In this document: one piece after another, positions 24,804-36,000 of the stretch | Numbering within the stretch: position 1 is the first letter of the stretch | How the letters are laid out: each line of letters opens with the position of its first letter | Translations under genes and position numbers: made by a program | Source: Bog-532 sp963830385 | Lineage (GTDB): Bacteria; Actinomycetota; Actinomycetes; Streptosporangiales; Streptosporangiaceae | Length of the DNA: 64,000 bases | Direction of reading: 5' to 3' | Assembly (NCBI GenBank): GCA_963830385.1 | Contig: CAWHMD010000006.1 | Location: forward strand, 124,001-188,000 | Notes under the pieces: model-generated | Databases searched by the model: none | Seen by the model: only the letters and a program-made list of their open reading frames with translations | Told to the model about the DNA's origin: nothing

Positions 24804-25050
24804 AACGATGAGGCGTCACCGATCCGCGCCCTGTTCCTGATGCGTGAGGTTACTGCTCCGCTCGTGGCCCTCTTCTCTTTCGTCAGCGTCGGGCTCGAAC
24901 GCGACAGGACCTGGTGTTCCTGATAGTGCGCGGTGCCCGCACGGCCGGGTCTTTGTCCCCGGGCACCAACCTGCCTATTACGCTCGAAACAGCTTGAACG
25001 AGCGGCTGGATATAAGGGTTTGAGTTCTCCATGAGACCGGGGCAGTTCGG

Positions 25051-26802
25051 ATGGCGATGAGCAATCCGCAGAATGCGGGGTGGGGCTGGGATGAAACCGG
25101 GCCTGTGTGGGGAGCCCGTGCCTTTGCGCCGATGTCCGGTCAAGATCACCTCGGCCTCGGGTCGGTGAGTTCCGATCGGATCTTGCCGAGCCTGTCGCCG
25201 GGCATCAACGTGCTGACCATCCACCCGCGCTATTGGTCGTTCTACTCGTGGGTCCTCGATGACTTCTGGGCCACCGACCTGCCACGCACTCGCGGTGCGT
25301 TCCGTGAGTTCTACCGGCCGCGTGAGGCACTTTTCGCGATGGCCTGCCACGTCTGTGACGCTCCTGAGCACAAGACGCTTATGGCCAACGTGGTCGGCAG
25401 CCGCCGGATAAGCCCCAAAGCCGGCGACGCAGATTTTGACCCGCAGTTCGATTACATCAAAGAGGCCCTCGGCGGCTATAGCCTGTATTACCGCTCCGCG
25501 ATGGAGGTAACCGGAGCATTGGTCGTCGCACGGCCAGCCAACGGCCTCCCGTTCGATGCCCCAACACCTGTTGGACGTGCGCTCGCTGCTTCCTTCCGGG
25601 AGGCCGTGTCAGGGACCCGTCTGGCGGCGAGACTGGAGCGTGGTGACCTCTCGGCGCCAGTACCGCGGGATGTGCTTGTGGAGTTCGCGAGAGCTGCTTG
25701 CCTATGCCAGCTCCGCGTGGCGGAGTCGCACGACCTGCCGCTCCTGCAAGACCTGTTTCTGCACTCAGGGACCTTGCATGACATCACGTCACGCAGCGAG
25801 ACTCTACGGATGCTGCTTGACCTCAGCCGGTGCCGGTCGAGTGAGGCGATCGGGCAGGACGAATTCCGGCAGATCATCTACTTCCGAGAGCTGGAGAACT
25901 CGCAATACGAGCCGTGCGCTGAGCTGATTGATGTTGCTAGACGGTGGCGGGTTTACCAAGGGCGTGAGTATTTCGGCTATGTGTTCAACCGCCTGCTGCG
26001 CTGGGTGTCTCGCCGCGGATTGGCCGAGACGGATGCCGGGCTCACTTTGATGCCGTCGTCTTATCTCTGGAAACTGGTCGCCCAGGCGCTCGACGGCAGC
26101 GCTGTCGACCCGCACATGGACCTTGCGTTGCCCGAGGCCGGCGCGAGCACGCGCGTCGCGGATTTCTTTGATGCGCTATCGAGGGCGGTCGCTGTTGATG
26201 CCGGCGCTGACGCTGCGTGGCCGCGGCACGAGAGCCTTGATGAGCACGCCCTCTACCAGGCCTGCCGAAACTTCGACGCTGACGATGGACGGACACTGGT
26301 CGCCCTTATCGCGCTGATCCTCCTGCTGCGAGAACGGTTCGGGCTTCCGGGCAGGGGTGCTGAGTTCCGCCAGGAGCAAGGCCTTCTTGCCGAGGGAGGC
26401 TCGCTACGCATCGGGATGGCCCGGTTCATGCACCTCCTCAACCAGCGGCTGCTGCGCGGCCCCACTGTCGCGGAACTGGCCCGATGGCTGATCGAAGACT
26501 TCGTTATTGTCCAGCACGAGCGTGTCGCCACGGCGAAGCTGCCAGACGACACCTACCGGGTGCGTCGAGTAGGTGACGGCCTGCGGTTCTTCGCTCAGGA
26601 GACTCCAGCGGTCTTCAACGACAGTCGCTTCCTGGCCTTGAGCACAACTGTGCACGAACTCGGCTGGGTCACTACATTCCGGGAGGCCGAGCGCGAGCTC
26701 ACCCCGTCAGGGCAGGCGCTACTGACGCACGGTGACCTGCCGAGCGGTCCAGTGGCGAAGGCAGCCGCCGCCTATGAGCCGCAAGGGCCGACAACCGCGT
26801 GA
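25051..26802 (+). CDS. Unrecognised 583-residue protein coupled to a PLD-like protein
   Basis: No motif I can name. It starts MSNPQNAGWGWDETGPVWGA (in-frame ATGs at 25051 and 25057), is rich in Trp/Tyr/Arg in the first third (HPRYWSFYSWVLDDFW, FREFYRPREALFAMACHVCD), and is helical later. Two Cys (CHVC) alone do not make a zinc site. Its stop overlaps the GTG of the PLD-like gene (GTGA), so the two are translated together and probably act as a pair. It is not an obvious nuclease, helicase or methylase. Confidence 0.6.
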   Translation: MAMSNPQNAGWGWDETGPVWGARAFAPMSGQDHLGLGSVSSDRILPSLSPGINVLTIHPRYWSFYSWVLDDFWATDLPRTRGAFREFYRPREALFAMACHVCDAPEHKTLMANVVGSRRISPKAGDADFDPQFDYIKEALGGYSLYYRSAMEVTGALVVARPANGLPFDAPTPVGRALAASFREAVSGTRLAARLERGDLSAPVPRDVLVEFARAACLCQLRVAESHDLPLLQDLFLHSGTLHDITSRSETLRMLLDLSRCRSSEAIGQDEFRQIIYFRELENSQYEPCAELIDVARRWRVYQGREYFGYVFNRLLRWVSRRGLAETDAGLTLMPSSYLWKLVAQALDGSAVDPHMDLALPEAGASTRVADFFDALSRAVAVDAGADAAWPRHESLDEHALYQACRNFDADDGRTLVALIALILLLRERFGLPGRGAEFRQEQGLLAEGGSLRIGMARFMHLLNQRLLRGPTVAELARWLIEDFVIVQHERVATAKLPDDTYRVRRVGDGLRFFAQETPAVFNDSRFLALSTTVHELGWVTTFREAERELTPSGQALLTHGDLPSGPVAKAAAAYEPQGPTTA

Positions 26803-29534
26803 GCGCTGCACCACGTCCGGACGTGGTCATCCCTGAGCTGCTCCAAGGGCGGTGGACAACGGCGCTCATCTGCACGTTCGGCGCGGACCTCACGTTCTTC
26901 GAGAGCCGTCTGATGATCCAGCTCGCGCAGGTGCCATTGAGGATCATCCTCGCGGACAATGAGCGGCTGGCATTCACACTGGGCGAGGCGGCCAGAACTG
27001 GCCAACGTCATCGTCTGGCCAACAAGGCATACATGGCGGCTCCGATCCGGCATCCCCGTTCTGCCCATGGCAAGTTGGTGCTCCTGCTTGGACCGGCGAG
27101 TGGCCGCCTGATTATCGGCTCTGGAAACCTCGGATACGACGGTTATGCGTCCCCCGGGGAGCTGTGGCATGTGTACGCCTATGGCGACGATCAACCTAAG
27201 CACCTCGACGAGTTTGCCGCAGCACGATCCTTCATCGACCGGCTCGCCGGTCGTCAGCTGCTCGATCCGCCAGTCGCCGAACTCCTCCGCACCGCCTGGG
27301 ACGCGGCGACGTGGCTGCCCGAGGCGCCAACAAGACCGGCAGCGATCCGCACCAACCTCGACCGCCCTCTTGTAGGGCAGCTCCGTGACCTTGCTCCGGG
27401 TCCCGTCGTCGAATTGGTCGCGCATGCGCCATTCCATGACGCTGATTGTGCGGCGCTGGGGCAGCTGATCACGACATTCGGGCCCAAGCGGGTGAGGCTG
27501 CTTGTCACGGAGGCGACTTCCGCAGATCCGGCCGCCATCAGGCGGGCGCTTGGTGACGGCACGGAACGGATCGTCGAGCTCGTTCAGGTGAAGGATGAGC
27601 CAGGGGCGTATGTCCACGCCAAGTGGGTGCACTTGATCCACCCGGACACTGAAACGCTTCTTACCGGATCGGCCAACCTCTCGAGATCGGCGCTCCTTAG
27701 ATCGTCTTCGAACGGCAACATCGAGATCGGCGTGGTCTCGACCGGACCTGCCGGAGCATTCGAGGGCCTTTACGCACACCTGCAACGCAAGCGGGTGGCC
27801 GACGTCTCGTCCCTTGAGATCAGCTATCAGGGGACCAACGAGGATGACGAGATAGACAAGGCCACGTCCCACCTGGCCGTGCTGTGGAGCCGCCTCGACA
27901 GCGACACTTTGACCATCACGTTCAGCGAAGTCATGCCTGAGGCAACGACACTGTCTCTTGAAGACTATGCCGGCAGGGTGGTCGTCGCCGTATCCACATC
28001 GATTAATGGCGAAACAGCGCTCATCAAGCTCGACAAGGAATCTGCCGACCGGCTTGCCGAGGGGGGCGGTGTATCGGTTCGTATCGACGGCGACCCTGAC
28101 CAGGTTTGCTTCACCTGGCCCTACCAGCTCAGCCATCTGCGTGGACGGCTGGACAAGGCGGGCCAGCGTGAGCGGCTGACGAGCATTGGAAACCTTCCGG
28201 AGCAAGATGCGGAACTGTACGAACTTCTGCGGGAACTCGATCAGACCCTTGTCATCGACCGCGAGTCTGTCTGGCGAATAGCCAAGCCTGGTGGCGTCCG
28301 TCAGGACCATGACGGCGAACCTGAGCCAGTCCGCCTGGAGGATCTCGACTGGGATCGGGTGCGCCGCGATCCGCGCTACCGCGGATACTTCACTCGAGGA
28401 CGCGGATCGGGCCTCCCGCCAACTGACATTCAGGTAATCCTGGCAGCAATCGGCGGTCGGCTCGGTGATCTCGGGCTGGACACCGCCCGCCCGGATACCG
28501 AAGACGAGGAAGGCCTCGCACACGAAGGCGACGCGGGCCTGTCATCCGAATCTGAGGACTCGGACGAAGAACTCGAAGACGAGCTGACACGCCGCCGCCT
28601 GCCGGTCAGCATCCGCACGAGGATGGCATTCGACCGCTTCGTCCGGCGCTACGCCTCCGCCCTCAGCGATACTGCCTTCATCGATGAACTCGGTCCCATT
28701 CCCGCCGCCATCAACGCCGTAGTCTTCGACCACCTTCTGTCACGGCTACTTGGGCGAGAATGCGTGTCGCCGCATTGGGCTATCGACGCCCAGATCACGA
28801 CCTGGCGCTTCTTGTGGTGCAACGATGACCTATCGGCCGTCGCCGGACACATCGATGAGGAGACCGGTGATGCGATTCACCAGGTGCTGTCCGATGCCAG
28901 CGCTAGAGTGACCACCTTGCGGGGCCTGGTCGCGTCACTCGATTACGCCGTCGGGGACGACACTAGAGTCGCCCTGCGGGACATCGCGCGACACCTACTC
29001 ACAGATGCCGAGTTCGGGCTAGACACCGACCTCCTATCGCAAGCGGCGGGCGGTCACACCATGGCGCCGGAAGTGCTGGGCTCACTCGCGCAGATCGCGG
29101 AACCGGTCACCGCAGGAGAGATCATGGAGTACGTCCTCGCTCCGTACGGCATCCCAAGGTCATCGGCCGAGTGGCGTACGGAGCTAATCCGCCGGGCGGG
29201 CCGGGGCAGGACCTCGGGTTACCGATCGACGACCTTCGTCATCAGAACCCTGGTCGAGGGCCTTTCGGTCCAACTCGCGCATGAGATGCTTGAGCGGGTC
29301 GCGGCGGCGGCTTACTTCGCACGCCGCGACACCAGCTATATCCGCGCCCGCTTCGAGGGGAACGGGAAAGCGGTGGCTTACTGGGATGAGGACACCCGGT
29401 CTGGCGTCATAATGATTGACGACGAAATCGAGGATCTAGATTCGTTCAACCCTCTGTGGCCAGAATGGAGTCTCCGGGCCAATCAGCTTGAGGCCGAGTT
29501 CGCAGACGATAGCCTCGCCGATCAGAGCGCCTAA
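26799..29534 (+). CDS. Large PLD-like (HxK) protein, DISARM-adjacent
   Basis: 911 residues. The N-terminal third has a duplicated PLD-type fold: HGKLVLLL (H90, K92) followed by GSGNLG, and HAKWVHLIH (H273, K275) followed by GSANLS. The Asp of the classic HxKx4D is absent from both copies, which is seen in some nuclease-like branches. The remainder has no recognised domain except an acidic run near 28500 (EDEEGLAHEGDAG, ESEDSDEELEDELT) and a helical C-terminus. It likely acts as a nucleic-acid phosphodiesterase or binding protein. Its start overlaps the 583-residue gene; its 3' end faces the sacsin-like gene of the DISARM operon. Confidence 0.72.
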   Translation: MSAAPRPDVVIPELLQGRWTTALICTFGADLTFFESRLMIQLAQVPLRIILADNERLAFTLGEAARTGQRHRLANKAYMAAPIRHPRSAHGKLVLLLGPASGRLIIGSGNLGYDGYASPGELWHVYAYGDDQPKHLDEFAAARSFIDRLAGRQLLDPPVAELLRTAWDAATWLPEAPTRPAAIRTNLDRPLVGQLRDLAPGPVVELVAHAPFHDADCAALGQLITTFGPKRVRLLVTEATSADPAAIRRALGDGTERIVELVQVKDEPGAYVHAKWVHLIHPDTETLLTGSANLSRSALLRSSSNGNIEIGVVSTGPAGAFEGLYAHLQRKRVADVSSLEISYQGTNEDDEIDKATSHLAVLWSRLDSDTLTITFSEVMPEATTLSLEDYAGRVVVAVSTSINGETALIKLDKESADRLAEGGGVSVRIDGDPDQVCFTWPYQLSHLRGRLDKAGQRERLTSIGNLPEQDAELYELLRELDQTLVIDRESVWRIAKPGGVRQDHDGEPEPVRLEDLDWDRVRRDPRYRGYFTRGRGSGLPPTDIQVILAAIGGRLGDLGLDTARPDTEDEEGLAHEGDAGLSSESEDSDEELEDELTRRRLPVSIRTRMAFDRFVRRYASALSDTAFIDELGPIPAAINAVVFDHLLSRLLGRECVSPHWAIDAQITTWRFLWCNDDLSAVAGHIDEETGDAIHQVLSDASARVTTLRGLVASLDYAVGDDTRVALRDIARHLLTDAEFGLDTDLLSQAAGGHTMAPEVLGSLAQIAEPVTAGEIMEYVLAPYGIPRSSAEWRTELIRRAGRGRTSGYRSTTFVIRTLVEGLSVQLAHEMLERVAAAAYFARRDTSYIRARFEGNGKAVAYWDEDTRSGVIMIDDEIEDLDSFNPLWPEWSLRANQLEAEFADDSLADQSA

Positions 29535-29713
29535 GCATCCGCAGCAGCGTCACTCCGGCCTACGCGGACCAGCCAGCCGAACACCGGGACCACAGACAGA
29601 TAGGCGAGACGAGCCGGGTAGCCATTCAGTTCAGGCGTACTGCAGGTCAGCCGCGTTGCCCTATTGGAACTCTACTTCCTCGGGGCTCACGGGGAAGAAT
29701 ATTTGCGCACTGA

Positions 29714-29750
29714 CCTGCTCTTATACCGCTTTCAGCAGTATAAGTGCAGG
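29714..29750. terminator. Stem-loop between convergent operons, possible bidirectional terminator
   Basis: CCTGCTCTTATAC (29714-29726) and GTATAAGTGCAGG (29738-29750) form a 13-bp stem with one mismatch and an 11-nt loop. It stands midway in the 336-bp space between the PLD-like gene and the sacsin-like gene, which converge. No long U tract follows, so termination would be imperfect. The rest of 29535-29870 shows nothing else. Confidence 0.45.
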
Positions 29751-29870
29751 CACAGCCCGGGCAGGGGCGCCGAGTCACCCGAGTACCCTTGTCACTGGTA
29801 CTGAGGCACGGCCGGAGGCTGACGGGGCCCGGTGATTCCGGCCGGACACCGACGCAGGGCGAGACTGGCA

Positions 29871-32800
29871 TCATCCCCTTGAGCCTTGCGGCGTACGCGG
29901 ATCGGGGCTCAGGAGTATCTCCTGGAGATCAAGGAGGTGTTTCTCGCTGAAGCGGATCTCGACCAACTCTCCACACAACTCGATGGCCAAGGCGGGATGC
30001 GAGCCGCCTTCTCCTACGGTTCGCCAGGACCGTATCTGCTCGGTGATGTCAGGCGCAACCACGCTGCCATGCTGGAATTTGGCGCAGCATGTGGCGCACA
30101 GGCAGAGGACGTTACCCGGTCGGCTGATCCAGCGTCCCTTTGTCTGAGATACGAGATAGGCGCCTTCGAAGTAAGGAGTGCCGTCACGCCTGCGGAACCC
30201 GGCACGGCATATCTGGCAGCGACCGCTGTACTGCTCGAGCAGGAACTGGCGTACGGAGTCGTCCTTGCCTTCCCATACACGGCGAGTGACTTCCCGAGTT
30301 CTGTCGCTGGCCAGCGGCTCGGCAGCCCGGTCATCCAGGATGGATTCCTGGACACGCTGGCGGCGGAACTCTGGGTTGCTGATCGTCCCGTCCGTTGCTT
30401 CTATACCGTAGTCCGCGGTGTCAGGTGTCGGTTTGGGCGATCGCCCAAACGTGTCCGACAACTCGGCCGCATAGTCAACCGCGACTGCGGACGGCTCAGA
30501 AGCATCGCCCGCCGGCATGGCGGCCGAAGCGGACGCTGATCGCTCCTTGAGTCTCTCCAGGACTTCCGTTACCAGATCGGGGTCCTTGCTAAGGGCTCGC
30601 AGGAGGTCGGCTGGAACCCCAAGCTGTCGGCTCGCTTCCGCGACGATGGGCTGGGCGATGCCCAGAGCCGTGGCGAGTGCCTCGTCCCGCTGGTAGCCGT
30701 CGGGAAGGTCCTCGAACTGGATGTCAGCCGGACGATGGAAGTTCCCGGCTCTATCCCGAATCCAGGCGTGTGAAGTCGCGGCCAGCCCAACGGGAGAGAC
30801 GCGTTTCTCGGTATGGGACCGACTGAAGTCCATTCTCCCCGAGGTCTCCACCGTGCCGGAGATAAGGTGGCGGTTGGGAGAGAGGATTGCGTTCCAGATG
30901 TACTCAGAGCGTTCAGGAGTCGCGTTCTGGAGCGCGAACTCAAGATCGGAAATTTCCGCATCTGGATCGAATCTGTCGATTCCGCGCTCGTGGTATCCGC
31001 GTTCATCGACGATTGTGACATGACCGTAGTAGTCAGCTGACCGGGCGGAGATCACGGGGGATGACCGGAGGCCGAGGTCCCGCAGCAGATCCAGGTGCGG
31101 CTCGTAGCGGCCGTCAAGGAACCACGCCGACTGATTGCCGCCCAGGTAGACCTGCAGATCATCCGACTGCAGGTACAGGTAAGGCGGCGGCAGCAACCGC
31201 TTCTCGGAGGTTGCGGCGTTCTCGCCGATGAGAAACGAGGTCTCCCGGAGCTGATGAAGCAGCCGTTTCCGTCTACCGGAGTCTGCCTTAGCCGCCGCCT
31301 GCGCAATGCGGTGTAGATCGGACTCATGCGTCGCCAGGTCGAGCTCACTGATATTCATTCGGTGGTATCGGGGGATGACGATCTCGAGCACCTCCGTCAC
31401 CACGTCGGGGACCGAGAGGCCGAGAGAGGTCAGAAACTCTCGCGCCTTCGGGACGGCCGCAATGGCGTGCCGGACGGTGGGGAACTCTGTCTCGATGGTT
31501 CCCGGCAGGTAGGCAGCGGGCTGCCCATTACCGCGGAAGGGGACGACGTGACGGCCGTCCTCTAGACGGATGACCGGCTTGGTACGCGCGATGCCGGGGC
31601 GTTCGCCATATCGCGCCGCCCGTGACAAGGCCGGGTTGTCCAAGAGGAACTCGTAGAAGCGGGCGATCCACTCATCGAGCTGGGTCGTGAGGAACTCTCG
31701 CGTGGTCCGCAAGAGCATCCCCTCGGGCGTGACCTCTTCTACGCCCGCTTGGTCGCGCAGGTAGCGCCAGAGATCCGGGGCCCGGTCCGCCGTGATCGAC
31801 TCGTGAGCAAAGCTGAGCTGGGTCTCAGCCCCGTAGAGCCCGCCCAGCATGCCGGATGCGAAGAGCTCACGCAACCGAGTGCCGCGGGCGAGCCTGGTCT
31901 CCGTTGCCTTTCCGAAGCCGCCACCGTAGAGCGGGATGAAGTGCCTGCTCTCGATGCATGCCAGAACTGCCTCGAACAGGGGACGAAACATTCCGTCCTC
32001 GGGGAACCGGTCGGAGTCGATTGGCAGCATCTGCAGAACGTCAACGGTCAGCAGCCCGCCGTCACGCAGTTCGCCAAGGACCTCGGTCAGCAGGGCGGCC
32101 GTCGCGATGACGAGCTTGCGGTTCCAGTCGTCATGCTCGGGGACGTTGTCGCGGGAAGGAGTCGTACGGTACGAGCCCTGGATGAGGAACCCGAGCCCTG
32201 TCTCCTTGGCGGTGGGGAAGAAGGCGACCAGGGGTGAACGGCTCAAGCGCGCAAGCTCGTACTGGGCGTCTTGCTGTGTGCCAGGTGTCTTGTACTGGAA
32301 GGCGATCTCAACTTGCTGGCCAGGGTGATCGTCGTCGCTGACCGCCCGGCGCCAGACCAGCCACTCCGCGTCAGGACTGTCCGCGACCCGGCTGTCCGAA
32401 ATGAGGATCTGACGGCTTGACCGGGTGGGACCAGCATCCTCTATTCGGTCGAGGACGATGGCCGGGACCCGTGGCAAATTGATCTTGAGCTGCTCGATCT
32501 TCTTCAGGAAGAGAAGGACCTCCGGAGAGAGCTTCGCGAGTGCCTGCGCTATCTCCGCACCCGCCCTCTCCGCGGGGACATCGTCGCGGTCGAAGGGAAA
32601 ACTGAACAGGGTGTCGTCGGCCAGTCCGTCCCGGGCGGGTACCGCATGCGGCTGCACGTATTTCTCGATGTGGAAGGACTCGTCCCCGCTGTATACATGC
32701 GGGCTCCGCGTATACGCGTAGACCGACTTGAAGCCGATCCCGAACTTGCCGATCTTGGTCAGGTCGCCGCTCTTCGAGCTATGCGCGAGCTGGCAGAGGC

Positions 32801-33029
32801 TCGTGACGTCGTCCTCTGTGAACGGCTTACCGTCGTGGCGTACCTCCAGGCGGTCATCCCGCAGGTCGAAGGACAGCGTTGTCGCGTTGGCGTCCTCAGC
32901 GTTCTGGATCAGCTCGAAGATGAAGTGAGTGCGTTCGCTGTACAGGCTTCCGAGCAGTTCGATGTGCGCGGTGTCCCAGCCGTACCGCTCGCGATTGGCG
33001 ATGCGGAGGGATTCATAGTCGGTCGTCAC
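29871..33029 (-). CDS. Sacsin/HSP90-like ATPase with degenerate HNH-like C-terminus
   Basis: 1,052 residues from a GTG overlapping the SNF2 gene stop (GTGA), with GGAGG upstream. The N-terminal GHKL/HSP90-type ATPase is clear: FIFELIQNAEDANA (N-box), DDRLEVRHDGKPF (Asp-Gly box) and IGKFGIGFKSVYAYT (glycine-rich lid). A long middle has no known domain. The C-terminus has two Cys pairs as in HNH nucleases (CQIC and CATC), and GNVLCLCATCCAKFQHG matches the end of an HNH motif, but the metal-binding/catalytic His expected in the EAHI position is Tyr (FEGAYLV). So it is probably a zinc-binding relic rather than an active nuclease. Co-transcribed last in the DISARM operon; the role is unknown. Confidence 0.8.
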   Translation of the reverse strand: MTTDYESLRIANRERYGWDTAHIELLGSLYSERTHFIFELIQNAEDANATTLSFDLRDDRLEVRHDGKPFTEDDVTSLCQLAHSSKSGDLTKIGKFGIGFKSVYAYTRSPHVYSGDESFHIEKYVQPHAVPARDGLADDTLFSFPFDRDDVPAERAGAEIAQALAKLSPEVLLFLKKIEQLKINLPRVPAIVLDRIEDAGPTRSSRQILISDSRVADSPDAEWLVWRRAVSDDDHPGQQVEIAFQYKTPGTQQDAQYELARLSRSPLVAFFPTAKETGLGFLIQGSYRTTPSRDNVPEHDDWNRKLVIATAALLTEVLGELRDGGLLTVDVLQMLPIDSDRFPEDGMFRPLFEAVLACIESRHFIPLYGGGFGKATETRLARGTRLRELFASGMLGGLYGAETQLSFAHESITADRAPDLWRYLRDQAGVEEVTPEGMLLRTTREFLTTQLDEWIARFYEFLLDNPALSRAARYGERPGIARTKPVIRLEDGRHVVPFRGNGQPAAYLPGTIETEFPTVRHAIAAVPKAREFLTSLGLSVPDVVTEVLEIVIPRYHRMNISELDLATHESDLHRIAQAAAKADSGRRKRLLHQLRETSFLIGENAATSEKRLLPPPYLYLQSDDLQVYLGGNQSAWFLDGRYEPHLDLLRDLGLRSSPVISARSADYYGHVTIVDERGYHERGIDRFDPDAEISDLEFALQNATPERSEYIWNAILSPNRHLISGTVETSGRMDFSRSHTEKRVSPVGLAATSHAWIRDRAGNFHRPADIQFEDLPDGYQRDEALATALGIAQPIVAEASRQLGVPADLLRALSKDPDLVTEVLERLKERSASASAAMPAGDASEPSAVAVDYAAELSDTFGRSPKPTPDTADYGIEATDGTISNPEFRRQRVQESILDDRAAEPLASDRTREVTRRVWEGKDDSVRQFLLEQYSGRCQICRAGFRRRDGTPYFEGAYLVSQTKGRWISRPGNVLCLCATCCAKFQHGSVVAPDITEQIRSWRTVGEGGSHPALAIELCGELVEIRFSEKHLLDLQEILLSPDPRTPQGSRG

Positions 33030-36000
33030 CGGGTGACCTCCAGGATTCCCGCAGCCACTCGATGGGAGATGATGTCGATCTGGCGGGCCTTTTCCAGTTC
33101 AGCCTTCCGGTCGTCGAAGTTCCCCTGGACGCTGGCCAGCTCCGACCTCTTCATCCGCAGGATCCGCGGGTCCCCAACGTCGGCGAGATCGGCGTTCAGG
33201 CGGTTGACCCGGTTGTCGTGGAAGCTCTGCAGACTGGCGAGCTTCCGGCTTACCAGCTGCTCGTTTGACTCCTCAATGCTGAGCTTCAGGTCCCGGCGAC
33301 GTCCGTCCGAGATCCCGTCCAGCGATTCAAGGTGCGAGCCGATCGGCGGCACGTCCTCGGCGGATAGAAACTGTGCCGTCTGCAGGAGAGCCGGGAAATC
33401 CGCGGATAGGTCCGCGGCGAATTTCCCGGTCTCTGCGGAGACGGCCAGACACACGAGCCTCAGGTCATGCCGCACCGCGATCGTCTCCCACAGTTCGCAG
33501 GTGAAGATGTAGAGCCCGGCGGGGACAAGATTGGTCGCAATCCGGAAGCCGCCGACCAGCGGAGCATCGGCGCGTGCCCAGTACTCGGTCGCCGCCCGGG
33601 CCAGCGGATGGACGGGCGTGACGAAGTCAATCTCCCGGCGTTCGGTCGCGGTTCGCTGATCGAAGGTGAGCAGGCGTTCGCCAGTGTCCTCGATTGCCCT
33701 GGTGAAAGATGTCGTCAGACTGCCGAGACGGCCAGCGGCTCTCACGTGCGAGACGAGTTCGCGACGGCCGTGGTCGCTGATCCGCAGCCGGTATACCTGG
33801 CTCTGGTCTTGCCTGACCAGCGAGCTGCGGATGGAGGGCAGCTTGAGGAACATGTCGACGAGTACCCGCAGGTCGCTCTCGTCCACGAACCGGCCGCGTC
33901 GCATGACGTCCTCGACATCTTCTGTGAAGGCGTCGTCCAGGCCGAGCAGGCTGCCGCTTTCCTCGTCCAGGCGGCGCTGTTCGTCAGCGCGGCGGATGGC
34001 GTTGTCCGCTATCTGCCGGGCTCGCTCAGCAGCCTGCTCAGCGGACAGGGAAGGATCGAGCGCGATGCGGGTGAGGTTCTCGGTGATTTCACCGAGAACC
34101 TCTTCGAGATCGCCGACGGTGTCACGGAAGATGCCTAGGCGGTCGAAGCAGCGATAGAAAACCCGTTCGGCTACGGTGCCCGGGGTGATGAAGTTGAAGA
34201 TGAGAACCTTGTCGCTGCGCTGGCCGAAGCGGTCGATCCGACCGATCCGCTGCTCGACACGCATTGGGTTCCACGGGATGTCGTAGTTGACGAGCCGATC
34301 GCAGAACTCGTAGTCGAGTCCCTCGCAGCCAACCTCTGACGACAGCAGCACATCGATCGCGATGGGGTCCTCACGAGCGAAGCGGAACCGGTCTCTCAGC
34401 TCCTCGCGCTCGTCATCGCTGATGCGCCCAGTGACCGCGCCAACTCGTACGCCCGCCTCGGCCAAGCGGCGCTGCAGATAATCAATCGTGTCGAGGAAGT
34501 AAGAGAAGACGAGGATCTTTCCAGGGCTGCCGGGATCCGCCACGGTGGCGGATACGATGCCGAGGAGGCGGTCGAACTTGGGATCCTGGTCGGGCAGATC
34601 GGCTGCCGCTCGGAGCAGTTCGCCTGCTTCCTCGATGATGGGGGAGGGGATCGGCTCCGTCGCATCGAGGTCCGGGTCGTCGGTGAGGTTTGCGACCGAT
34701 ATGACACCACTAGTGACGGTCTCCCGGACTGTATCGGCGAGGGCGTTGATTGAGCTTTCCGCCTGCCGCTCCAGGGTGTCCATGATCAGGCGCACGACCT
34801 GTTCGTCGTGTCGTCGGAGGAGAACCTGGCGGTGGAACGTGAGGACGGCCTCGTACAGCCGCCGCTGCTCAGGGGTAAATTCGACCAGCACTGTCTGCGG
34901 TTCGCGGATGGTGAAACTTCCGATGTCGCGGCGCCGGGTGCGGTTCATGATGTGGGCCAGGGAGTGGAGTTCTTCCAGATCCCGGATACTGCGGACGCGC
35001 CCCTCGTCGCCCAGGCAGTCACTCGCCAGCCTGCTCAGTACATCCTGAAAGCGCGGGTCGGCGCGTAGAACCTTGCCGCCCCACGATGTGCGGCCGGCTT
35101 CTTCGACGCACCCGGCGGCTGTCCGGAGCCAGTCCTCGCCAGCGGCCGAGCCCGCGCGGAGCATCCTCGACGCGGCGGTCAGATACCGGTTGGGCTCAAG
35201 GACTTCGCGGAAGACCTCCCTGTCCTGGAACAGCTCGGGCCGCAGCAGATGCAGCAGCACGTACAGGTTGTCCTGGCTGACCTGGACGGGAGTCGCCGAC
35301 AGCATCAGCACAGCCTCAGAAGTCAGACACAGCCGCTCGATCAGCTGATGAGAACCTGTCCCGGGGGTTCTCAGATGGTGCGCCTCGTCCGCGATGACGA
35401 GGTCGAACCGCGGCGGCGGCTCCAGTTCAAGGAACCCGTGCCGTCTCCCCCGGTCCCCGGAGCCGGTCAGGTACTGCTCCATGCGGAACAGTTCGTAATG
35501 CACGATGGCGCGCGAGTACTCTGCGGGCCACTCGCCTTCCGCATGGGTCTCGTTGAGGCAGTATCGGAGCGTGGGAGCGTCAAGGATGCGGAAGTTCTCG
35601 TCGAACCGCCGCATTTCTGCGCGCCACTTGGCGGTCAGTGCCTTGGGGCACACGACCAGAACGCGGGCGAGCGCCTGACGGGTGGACAGTTCCTTGAGGA
35701 TCAGGCCGGCTTCGATGGTCTTCCCGACGCCCACGTCGTCGGCGATCAGCAGCCGAGGCCTGTCCGCGCGCAGGAGCCGGAGGAGCGGCTTGAACTGAAA
35801 CGGGATGAACTGGATCCGGGCCGAGCGCAGCGAGTAGATGCTGTCTGTCTGCGGATTGTCGAGGCGGACAGCGGCCAGACGTGCCCGGAACTCGGCCGGG
35901 CCGACGAACTCGCCGCTCGCGACAAGCGAGCCCCAGTCAGGCTCAGCGGTCGGCTCAACTATTTGAAGCTGGTCTTCGAAGTAGTCCTTGATCGATGTCG

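Noticed and set aside
26772..28523. A 583-codon open frame antisense to the PLD-like gene
   Set aside because: It lacks any recognisable motif, and the + strand frame has clear PLD motifs over the same bases. It is a high-GC shadow.
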